DNA from: an uncultured Collinsella sp.
GTDB lineage: Bacteria > Actinomycetota > Coriobacteriia > Coriobacteriales > Coriobacteriaceae
Direction: 5' to 3'
Assembly (NCBI GenBank): GCA_900754435.1
Contig: CAAECT010000229.1
Span: forward strand, 1 to 8,811
Length of the DNA stretch: 8,811 bases
Shown one piece after another: positions 1 through 5,823 of the stretch. The notes beneath the pieces are model-generated. The model ran no database searches. It had not been told where the DNA came from and saw nothing but the letters and a program-made list of their open reading frames with translations. Position 1 is the stretch's first letter; every line of letters begins with the position of its first letter. Both the position numbers and the translations under genes were made by a program.

Positions 1-976
1 CATTCGCCAGCCGGCGTCGCTGTGCGGCGTGGTGGGCTTTAAACCCACGTATGGCGCCGTGAGCCGTTACGGTGTGGTTGCCTTTGGCTCGTCGCTCGAC
101 CAGGTGGGCCCCTTTGGCCGCACGGTCGAGGATGTCGCGCTGGCCATGAACGCGCTTACCGGCGCGGGCCACGATCCGTACGACTGCACCAGCCAGGATT
201 GCGCCGTCGACTTTACCGAGCATCTCAACGACAGCATCGAGGGCAAGCGCGTGGGCATTATCCCCGCGTTTATGGAGGCCGAGGGCCCGACGCCCGAGGT
301 CAAGGTCGCTGTTCAGCGCGCCGCCCAGGAGCTGCAGAACCAGGGCGCCGAGCTGGTCGAGGTCGACCTGCCGCACCTGGACGCCGCCATCGCCGCCTAC
401 TACGTCATCGGCCCGGCCGAGGCGTTCTCCAACCTGGCCCGCTTCGACGGCATTCGCTACGGCTATCAGGAGGAGGGCTGCGCCAACCTGTCCGACCAGA
501 GCTCGCTCTCGCGTGCCCACGGCTTTGGCGCCGAGGCCAAGCGCCGTCAGATGCTCGGCGCCTACCTGCTGAGCTCGGGCGTGTACGACAAGTATTACTA
601 CGCTGCGCAAAAGGCCCGCACGCTCATCACGCAGGACTACGACGCCGCGTATGCCAAGGTGGACACCATCCTCATGCCCGCCTCGCCGCGCACGGCCTTT
701 AAGTTTGGCGAGATTAGCGACCCCACGCAGATGTACCTCTCCGACCTGTACACCATCTCGCTCAACATTTGCGGCAACGGTGGTATCTCGGTGCCGCTCG
801 GCCTGGGCGAGGATACTCAGTTGCCTGTTTCTGCCCAGCTGGTGGGTCCGGCGTTTAAGGACCGTCAACTGCTCACGTTTGCCCGCGCCCTGGAGCGCGG
901 CTTTGCCGATGCCGCTACGGGTGCGCCCGCGCTTTCCGTCGCGCCCGATTTTGCCGGGAAGGGAGGCGAGCTGTAA
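1..976 (+). CDS. gatA: Glutamyl-tRNA(Gln)/aspartyl-tRNA(Asn) amidotransferase subunit A, 5'-truncated
   Basis: Amidase subunit of GatCAB, which releases ammonia from glutamine and passes it through a tunnel to GatB for amidation of mischarged tRNA. The first complete codon is at 2; 324 residues are visible, starting IRQPASLCGVVGFKPTYG. This matches the amidase-signature motif GGSIRQPA just after the nucleophilic serine, whose codon ends at base 1. The nucleophile and the upstream Lys/Ser of the Ser-cisSer-Lys triad therefore lie outside the window. Further family hallmarks are VSRYGVVAFGSSLDQVGPFGRTVEDVA near the start and LMPASPRTAFKFGE plus the glycine-rich NICGNGGISVPLG stretch in the last third. 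The remaining length fits a normal GatA of about 480-500 residues. The TAA stop at 974-976 overlaps the gatB ATG by one base, so the genes are translationally coupled; gatC is expected upstream. Identification is secure. Confidence 0.96.
   Translation, partial: IRQPASLCGVVGFKPTYGAVSRYGVVAFGSSLDQVGPFGRTVEDVALAMNALTGAGHDPYDCTSQDCAVDFTEHLNDSIEGKRVGIIPAFMEAEGPTPEVKVAVQRAAQELQNQGAELVEVDLPHLDAAIAAYYVIGPAEAFSNLARFDGIRYGYQEEGCANLSDQSSLSRAHGFGAEAKRRQMLGAYLLSSGVYDKYYYAAQKARTLITQDYDAAYAKVDTILMPASPRTAFKFGEISDPTQMYLSDLYTISLNICGNGGISVPLGLGEDTQLPVSAQLVGPAFKDRQLLTFARALERGFADAATGAPALSVAPDFAGKGGEL
959..966 (+). promoter_or_regulatory. Ribosome binding site of gatB inside gatA
   Basis: AAGGGAGG lies 9 bases before the gatB ATG at 976. 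It is made from the final gatA codons (Lys-Gly-Gly-Glu), so the last residues of GatA and the Shine-Dalgarno of gatB share the same bases. It supports the choice of ATG 976. Confidence 0.8.
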
Positions 977-2652
977 TGAAGGAGCTTTCCGAGGTCCTGC
1001 AGGATTGGGAGGCCGTGATCGGCCTGGAGATCCACACCGAGCTCACCGCACTCGATACCAAGATGTTCTGCAACTGCAAGCTCAGCCACGATGACGAGCC
1101 CAACGCCAACGTGTGCCCGGTGTGCCTGGGCCTGCCCGGCGCTCTGCCGGTGCCCAACAAGCGCGCCATCGAGAGCATCGTCAAGGCCGGTCTCGCCACC
1201 AACTGCGAGATTCAGCGCCACTCGATGTTCTACCGCAAGCACTACTTCTATCCCGATATGGCCAAGAACTTCCAGACCACGCAGGGTCCGGTCGCCTTTG
1301 CCATGTACGGTCACCTGGACCTGGACGTGACCGGTCGCGGTGCTGCCGAGCGCCCCGACTGCGCGTTTGGCGAAGCCGAGGCCCAGAGCCTGGCGAGCGC
1401 CTCGGCCAACGCCGAGGGCCTGTCCACGTCCATGACGTCGACCATGCGCGAGGGCAACCAGCGCGCCGGCCACCTGGCCAGCTATGACGCGTCCAACCTG
1501 CAGATGCCTGAGCGTCGCGAGGACGGTTCCTACACGGTGCCTATTCGCATCCTGCGCATTCACATGGAGGAGGACGCCGCCAAGATGGTGCACGTGGGTG
1601 GCGCCGAGGGTCGCATTACCGCTGCGGCCGAGTCGCTCGTCGACTACAACCGCTGCGGCACGCCGCTGATCGAGCTCGTGACTGAGCCCGATCTGCGCAC
1701 GCCCGAGGAGGCTCGCCTGTTTATGGAGAAGCTCCGTCGCATCTTTGTGACGCTGGGCATCTCGGACTGCTCCATGGAGAAGGGTTCCATGCGCTGCGAC
1801 GGCAACGTGTCGCTTCGTCGCCGAGGCGAGACCAAGCTGGGCACTAAGACCGAGCTCAAGAACCTCAACTCGTTCAAGAGCCTGCACGATGGCCTTGCCT
1901 ACGAGATCTGCCGCCAGGCCGAGGTGCTCGAGGAGGGCGGCATCATCTATCAGGAGACCCGCCACTGGGAGCCCAGTCGCAAGCGCACCGTGGTCATGCG
2001 TGTGAAGGAGACGGCCGACGACTATCGTCTGTTCCCCGATCCCGATCTGGCGCCGTTCGATCTGGACGACGAGTTCATCGACCGCTGTCGTGGCGAGATT
2101 CCCGAGCTGCCCGATGCCAAGCGTGCCCGTTTTGAGGCTGACTTTGGCATTAAGACGGCCGACGCCGAGCAGATTGCTGGCGACCCCGAGTTTGCCGACT
2201 TCTTTGAGGCCGCCGCAGCCGGTATGGCTGGAAAGGAGGCCCAGACGGTCGCAAACCTGCTGGTGAACGAGATGATCGCCTACCTTAAGGGCGCGGGTGT
2301 GTCGCTCACCGAGTCCGGCATCACGCCGGCTCAGGTAACAGCGCTGGCTAAGCTGCTGGCGACCGATGCCATCAGCTCCAACCAGGCGCACGAGGTCTTT
2401 GAGGCCATGGCCCAGACCGGCGACGACCCCAACAAGATCGTCGACGAGCGCGGCATGCGTCAGGTGAGCGACGCCGGCGCGCTGCAGCCGATCGTGGACG
2501 AGGTGCTGGCTAACTGTGCCGATCAGGCGCAGCAGTATCGTGACGGCAACCAGAAGGTCATCGGCTTTTTGGTGGGCCAGTGCATGAAGGCGAGCCGCGG
2601 CAAGGGCAATCCGAAGCTCTTCAACGAGTTGCTGAGAACGTCGCTCTCGTAG
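976..2652 (+). CDS. gatB: Aspartyl/glutamyl-tRNA amidotransferase subunit B with an internal insertion
   Basis: GatB binds mischarged tRNA, activates the side-chain carboxylate by ATP-dependent phosphorylation and amidates it with ammonia from GatA. The protein has 558 residues. Visible landmarks: WEAVIGLEIHTEL (11-23); a zinc-knuckle pattern C32-x-C34 and C47-x-x-C50 in FCNCKLSHDDEPNANVCPVC; FYRKHYFYPDMAKNFQ (85-100); HMEEDAAKMVH (196-206); SLVDYNRCGTPLIELVTEPD (220-239); GSMRCDGNVSLR and GTKTELKNLNSF in the middle. A helical/YqeY-like tRNA-binding tail follows, ending in GFLVGQCMKASRGKGNPKLFNELL. Many GatB proteins are about 475-510 residues; the excess is explained by an Ala/Ser/Glu-rich segment at about 119-187, between two strands of the catalytic cradle and next to the HMEED motif. 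Start and RBS are supported by the one-base overlap with gatA. Function is secure; the role of the insertion is unknown. Confidence 0.96.
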   Translation: MKELSEVLQDWEAVIGLEIHTELTALDTKMFCNCKLSHDDEPNANVCPVCLGLPGALPVPNKRAIESIVKAGLATNCEIQRHSMFYRKHYFYPDMAKNFQTTQGPVAFAMYGHLDLDVTGRGAAERPDCAFGEAEAQSLASASANAEGLSTSMTSTMREGNQRAGHLASYDASNLQMPERREDGSYTVPIRILRIHMEEDAAKMVHVGGAEGRITAAAESLVDYNRCGTPLIELVTEPDLRTPEEARLFMEKLRRIFVTLGISDCSMEKGSMRCDGNVSLRRRGETKLGTKTELKNLNSFKSLHDGLAYEICRQAEVLEEGGIIYQETRHWEPSRKRTVVMRVKETADDYRLFPDPDLAPFDLDDEFIDRCRGEIPELPDAKRARFEADFGIKTADAEQIAGDPEFADFFEAAAAGMAGKEAQTVANLLVNEMIAYLKGAGVSLTESGITPAQVTALAKLLATDAISSNQAHEVFEAMAQTGDDPNKIVDERGMRQVSDAGALQPIVDEVLANCADQAQQYRDGNQKVIGFLVGQCMKASRGKGNPKLFNELLRTSLS

Positions 2653-2658
2653 CTGCGA

Positions 2659-2801
2659 GGCCGGGGAAGCCCCGAGTCGCCGGGGTATTTCCTCCAAATT
2701 TCAAACAGTCCTATGCAAGACGAAGGCCACATTTAGTGGCCTTCTTTGCATGCGGAACTCATTTGGAGCAAACACCCCGGCGACTCGGGACTTCCCCGGC
2801 C
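2659..2801. repeat. Large imperfect inverted repeat enclosing a terminator hairpin
   Basis: The left arm is 2659-2700 and the right arm 2760-2801. They are 42 bases each, with 38 of 42 positions complementary and no gaps. The arms flank an inner hairpin at 2713-2751, so the 143 bases can fold into one long rod or a DNA cruciform. It sits between convergent genes, 6 bases after the gatB stop. No target-site duplication was found at its edges, and no coding capacity is seen. It may be an elaborate bidirectional terminator or a dispersed palindromic intergenic element. Confidence 0.7.
2713..2751 (+). terminator. Rho-independent terminator after gatB (inner hairpin)
   Basis: The core stem GAAGGCCAC / GTGGCCTTC (2722-2730 with 2736-2744) closes an ATTTA loop. 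It is followed by a short T-rich run (CTTCTTTGC) on the + strand. An outer six-base pairing, ATGCAA (2713-2718) with TTGCAT (2746-2751), extends the stem across a small internal loop. The position fits termination of the gat operon. The T run is short, so efficiency may rely on the surrounding long repeat. The minus-strand version has a poorer T run. Confidence 0.65.
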
Positions 2802-2847
2802 AGACGACTCGGCCGTTCGGGTCAGGTGGGGCTGAATGGAATAGAGT

Positions 2848-2876
2848 GAATGAGGTCGCCGTTGGCGCCCTCATTC
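2848..2876. terminator. Second hairpin between the convergent genes, at the 3' end of the AraC gene
   Basis: GAATGAGG (2848-2855) pairs with CCTCATTC (2869-2876). After one mismatch, CGCC (2857-2860) pairs with GGCG (2864-2867) around a GTT loop. On the + strand it is followed by TTTA and could act as a back-up terminator for gatB read-through. On the - strand it starts right after the AraC-family stop codon but lacks a T tract, so there it may serve mainly as a 3'-end stabiliser. Confidence 0.5.
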
Positions 2877-2877
2877 T

Positions 2878-3882
2878 TTAGATATGTTGGGAGCGCCAGG
2901 TGGTGGGGGTGGTGCCGGTGTGTTGCTTGAAGGCTTGGGCGAAGGCGGCCTGTTGAGGGTAGCCTAGACGCTCTGCCACCTGCGCTATTGTGAGCGCGCT
3001 ATCGGCCAAAAGGTCCTTTGCTCGCTCCATACGGCGTCTGCGAATGTAGGTGCCCAGGGACTCGCCAGTTTGGGCCTTAAAGGTGGCGCATAGTTTGGAG
3101 CGGCTTGTGTAGAGCCTCTCGGCCACCTCGTTGATACCCACATGTCTGCCTTTGTCGAGCGCGCGCTCAATCATTGCCGTTGCTTCTTCGGCAATGGTTA
3201 TGCTAACGCGTGTGTCTGCCGCCTGCCGAGCCTGCTTGTGGGCCGCGCGCGAACAGGCGAGCTCCGCGACCATGGTCTCCACGATGCCCTGCATATAGAC
3301 GTGTCCGCCTACGGTGCGGGCGCGGTCCTCGTTAATCCGGCGCAGCGTGTGGCAGATGGCAGACGTCGCCTCCTCGTGCCATGGCTCGGCAAACGCCTCA
3401 AAGATCCCCGCGAACTCGGTGGGATAGCGGTGCTCCAGTTCGTCAAAATATCCAGGCAAAAAGAGCACCGAGCGTGAGTGGTAGAGTTGCCCTGCAAACA
3501 ATGGGCTTAATTCCTCGCCACAGCTATCTTGGATAAAGCTGCAAACGGCATTGTTTGGCCACGGTCCATGCAATGGTTTAAGGTTCGCGGGCGTTATGCC
3601 AGCCTCGGGCATGCATGTAAGTGTGGGCGCGCTGACCTCGCTCATGCAGGCGTATGGCTCGGGTGTGTATTCGGCCAGGTACATATCGTGCGTCGGGGTG
3701 ATGAAATGCTCCATGACGATGCAGGCAGGGGAGAGAGGCATGATCCATGCGCGGCCGTGCGCCCGGTCGTTTGCCACCTCGCCGGTAAAGACGGCGCCCT
3801 TGCCGGAAAGCTCCAGGCCAAACTGCTCAAACTGTGGTGCGTAGAGCTCAGTTATGTCGGTCGCGGCTCGATGCATTTTCAA
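2878..3882 (-). CDS. AraC-family transcriptional regulator, divergent from the ABC transporter
   Basis: A 334-residue DNA-binding regulator. The last ~100 residues form an AraC/XylS domain with two helix-turn-helix units: the first around 250-270 (INEVAERLYTSRSKLCATFKAQTG), then the linker helix YIRRRRMERAKDLL, and the second around 299-328 (IAQVAERLGYPQQAAFAQAFKQHTGTTPTTWR). The N-terminal ~220 residues match no sensor domain I can name; they hold seven cysteines (54, 79, 90, 114, 121, 178, 210). The start is TTG at 3882: AGGAAGG lies about 8 bases upstream, a good distance, whereas the first ATG (third codon, 3876) would be about 14 away. The gene is divergent from the two ABC genes, as YbtA-type regulators are from siderophore loci, so it probably controls them and itself. 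The inducer is unknown; a metallophore or metal is an inference from context. Confidence 0.88.
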   Translation of the reverse strand: MKMHRAATDITELYAPQFEQFGLELSGKGAVFTGEVANDRAHGRAWIMPLSPACIVMEHFITPTHDMYLAEYTPEPYACMSEVSAPTLTCMPEAGITPANLKPLHGPWPNNAVCSFIQDSCGEELSPLFAGQLYHSRSVLFLPGYFDELEHRYPTEFAGIFEAFAEPWHEEATSAICHTLRRINEDRARTVGGHVYMQGIVETMVAELACSRAAHKQARQAADTRVSITIAEEATAMIERALDKGRHVGINEVAERLYTSRSKLCATFKAQTGESLGTYIRRRRMERAKDLLADSALTIAQVAERLGYPQQAAFAQAFKQHTGTTPTTWRSQHI

Positions 3883-3924
3883 AAGCGTCCCCTTCCTTTG
3901 CAGAAACGTCCACGCCTGGCTCGA

Positions 3925-3953
3925 TTGTGAGCCATGGCTAACATATCAATGAT
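3925..3953 (+). promoter_or_regulatory. Weak candidate promoter of the ABC transporter operon
   Basis: TTGTGA (3925-3930) and AATGAT (3948-3953) each match the hexamers at 4 of 6 positions with a 17-base spacer, and overlap the opposing AraC-gene promoter. Weak hexamers would suit a promoter that needs activation. This is the best + strand candidate I found before the ATG at 3997, but it is not strong. Confidence 0.3.
3926..3943. promoter_or_regulatory. 18-bp dyad, candidate operator in the divergent promoter region
   Basis: TGTGAGCCATGGCTAACA is an inverted repeat with 8 of 9 base pairs matching and a perfect AGCCATGGCT core. It covers the predicted transcription start of the AraC-family gene and the -35 region of the + strand candidate promoter, a good position for a repressor of both. 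Its - strand reading, GTTAGCCATGGCTCAC, matches 13 of 16 bases at 7685-7700. The pattern loosely recalls DtxR/IdeR/MntR-type metal-repressor sites, but no known consensus is matched exactly. Confidence 0.45.
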
Positions 3954-3954
3954 A
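3944..3954. promoter_or_regulatory. Short palindrome overlapping the AraC-gene -10
   Basis: TATCAATGATA is a perfect inverted repeat with 5-base arms and a one-base centre, next to the 18-bp dyad. It coincides with the -10 hexamer on the - strand, so part of its symmetry may be promoter sequence only. It could be a site for the AraC-family protein. Confidence 0.25.
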
Positions 3955-3977
3955 AGTTGATTACGGTTAACTCTCAA
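3949..3977 (-). promoter_or_regulatory. Sigma-70-type promoter of the AraC-family gene
   Basis: On the - strand, TTGAGA (3977-3972) and TATCAT (3954-3949) each match the consensus hexamers at 5 of 6 positions, with an ideal 17-base spacer. Transcription would begin near 3942, about 60 bases upstream of the TTG start and inside the 18-bp dyad at 3926-3943. Confidence 0.55.
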
Positions 3978-3996
3978 GCCGTTAGAAAGGAATCTC

Positions 3997-5823
3997 ATGG
4001 CAAAGGGATCAAAAAGTGAAGGCGGCGGTATCGGCGAGCTGCTTGCATATGCCGGCGACCGCAAATTCCTAACGTATTTGGGCATGGCCCTCTCGGCGCT
4101 CTCGCAGCTGCTGAGCTTTGGACCGTACGTGTGCATCTGGTTTGTCGCGCGAGAGCTTATCGCTGTGGCGCCTAACTGGAGTGAAGCCACCGATATCGCG
4201 ATGTATGGCTGGTGGGCCGTGGGTTTTGCCCTGGCAAGCATCGTAGTTTATTTCGTGGGGCTCATGTGTACGCACCTGTCTGCGTTTCGCTGCGCGTCCA
4301 ATATCCGCAAGACTACGAGCGAGCACCTGCTTAAGCTGCCGCTTGGCTACTTTGACACGCACGCCACCGGTGAGCTGCGCCGTATTGTAGACGGATGCGC
4401 CGCCTCCACCGAGACCCTGCTCGCGCACATGCTGCCCGATATCGCCGGCGCCACTGCCATGGTCGCAGGCTTGCTCGTGCTGCTTTTCGCCCTCGATTGG
4501 CGCTTGGGGGCGGCATGCCTTATCTCGGTCGTCGTTTCGTTTGGCGCCATGGCCACCATGATGGGCGGCAAGGGCGGCGAGTTTATGAAGGCCTACATGG
4601 GAGCGCTGGTCAAGATGAACAAGACCGGCACCGAATACGTACGCGGCATCCCCGTGGTCAAGGTGTTTCAGCAGACGGTCTACTCCTTTAAGGCCTTCCA
4701 CGATGCGATCGCCGAATACGCCGACATGGCACAAAACTATTCGGGCACGTTCTGCCGAGGTCCGCAGGTACTCAACCTTACCGCGCTCAATGGTCTTGTG
4801 GCATTCCTGTTGCCCGTGGCGTTGCTGTTGGCACCGGGTGAGACGTACTTCGCGCATTTTATGGTCAACTTCACGTTTTACGCGATATTTTCGGCCGTGG
4901 TGCCGACGGCCATGACCAAGCTCATGTTTGTGGGCGAGGCCTCTCAGATGAGTGCTGATTCGCTGGCTCGCATTCGAAGCGTCATGGATTCCAAGCAGCT
5001 CTCCGTGCCCGCCCAACCCAAGCACCCTGCCGGCGGCGACGTGCGATTTGAGGACGTGAGCTTTACGTACGAGGGTGCCGAAGCACCTGCCGTTAGCCAT
5101 GTGAGTTTTAGCGTTTCCGCTGGTAGCACCCTCGCCCTGGTGGGTCCCTCGGGTGGCGGTAAGTCAACCTGCGCAAGCCTGATCCCGCGTTTTTGGGATG
5201 TTTCCTCGGGTCGAGTGCTCGTAGGCGGTGTGGACGTTCGCGATATGGATCCGCACGAGCTTATGGACCAGGTCGCCTTCGTGTTCCAGACCAACCAGCT
5301 GTTCCGGCAAACACTTGCCGATAACGTGCGCGCCTCCAAGCCTACGGCCACTGACGACGAAGTGTGTGCGGCCCTCTCCGCAGCTCAGTGCGACGACATT
5401 GTGGCCAAGCTCCCGCAGGGCATCAATACCATGCTCGGTGCCGGCGGAGCATATCTTTCGGGCGGCGAGGTCCAGCGCGTGGCCCTCGCCCGCGCGATCC
5501 TTAAAGACGCGCCTATCGTGGTGCTCGATGAGGCCACGGCGTTTGCCGATCCCGAGAACGAGGCGCTCATTCAGCGCGCCTTTAGCAAGCTGGCGGCGGG
5601 TCGCACGGTCATTATGATTGCGCACCGGCTTTCGACCGTGGTGGGCGCAGACCAAATCGTGGTGCTCAACCAGGGCAGCGTGCAGGAGTCGGGTACCCAT
5701 GCCGAGTTGCTGTCCCAAAATGGCCTGTATGCCAAGATGTGGGCCGAATACGAACAGGCCGCGAGCTGGAAAATCACTGCAGCGACCGCGGATGCCGCCG
5801 TCACGAAGGGAGGCGAGGCCTAA
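3997..5823 (+). CDS. ABC transporter, fused membrane/ATPase half-transporter (siderophore-type, first subunit)
   Basis: A 608-residue inner-membrane half-transporter of type IV (exporter) fold. Six hydrophobic spans lie at roughly 24-48, 69-91, 145-165, 167-187, 260-280 and 285-305, followed by an ATPase domain from about 348. Nucleotide-binding motifs: Walker A GPSGGGKST (383-391), Q-loop Q431, signature LSGGEVQR (487-494), Walker B VVLDE (D511, E512), switch H543. The D-loop region reads ATAFADPENE instead of the usual ATSALD. From memory this wording occurs in siderophore-linked transporters of the YbtP/IrtA group, some of which import ferric siderophores despite the exporter fold. RBS AGAAAGGA lies at 3984-3991. 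The stop codon abuts the next half-transporter, so the two probably form a heterodimer. The divergent AraC gene supports a metallophore role. Substrate and transport direction are inference; a drug or peptide exporter is the alternative. Confidence 0.88.
   Translation: MAKGSKSEGGGIGELLAYAGDRKFLTYLGMALSALSQLLSFGPYVCIWFVARELIAVAPNWSEATDIAMYGWWAVGFALASIVVYFVGLMCTHLSAFRCASNIRKTTSEHLLKLPLGYFDTHATGELRRIVDGCAASTETLLAHMLPDIAGATAMVAGLLVLLFALDWRLGAACLISVVVSFGAMATMMGGKGGEFMKAYMGALVKMNKTGTEYVRGIPVVKVFQQTVYSFKAFHDAIAEYADMAQNYSGTFCRGPQVLNLTALNGLVAFLLPVALLLAPGETYFAHFMVNFTFYAIFSAVVPTAMTKLMFVGEASQMSADSLARIRSVMDSKQLSVPAQPKHPAGGDVRFEDVSFTYEGAEAPAVSHVSFSVSAGSTLALVGPSGGGKSTCASLIPRFWDVSSGRVLVGGVDVRDMDPHELMDQVAFVFQTNQLFRQTLADNVRASKPTATDDEVCAALSAAQCDDIVAKLPQGINTMLGAGGAYLSGGEVQRVALARAILKDAPIVVLDEATAFADPENEALIQRAFSKLAAGRTVIMIAHRLSTVVGADQIVVLNQGSVQESGTHAELLSQNGLYAKMWAEYEQAASWKITAATADAAVTKGGEA
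5806..5813 (+). promoter_or_regulatory. Ribosome binding site of the second ABC gene, inside the first
   Basis: AAGGGAGG lies 10 bases before ATG 5824 and is formed by the last codons of the upstream gene (Lys-Gly-Gly-Glu). It is the same arrangement as at the gatA-gatB junction and supports translational coupling. Confidence 0.75.

Noticed and set aside
865..2697. 610-codon open frame on the - strand opposite gatB
   Set aside because: It lies antisense to a clear GatB and has no recognisable domain; it is rich in His, Leu, Gly and Arg as expected from reverse reading of GC-rich codons. Long antisense frames are common in such genomes.
2659..2801. Insertion element or MITE at the gatB 3' end
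   Set aside because: Long inverted repeats are present but I see no flanking target duplication, and copy number cannot be judged from one window, so it is listed only as a repeat.
4069..5100. 343-codon open frame on the - strand opposite the first ABC gene
   Set aside because: Antisense to a well-supported transporter, with no family motif and a His/Arg-rich composition typical of shadow frames.
5092..5100. Third copy of GTTAGCCAT as an operator inside the first ABC gene
   Set aside because: The nine bases are the in-frame codons for Val-Ser-His in the conserved start of the ATPase domain, the flanks show no dyad, and no promoter lies nearby.
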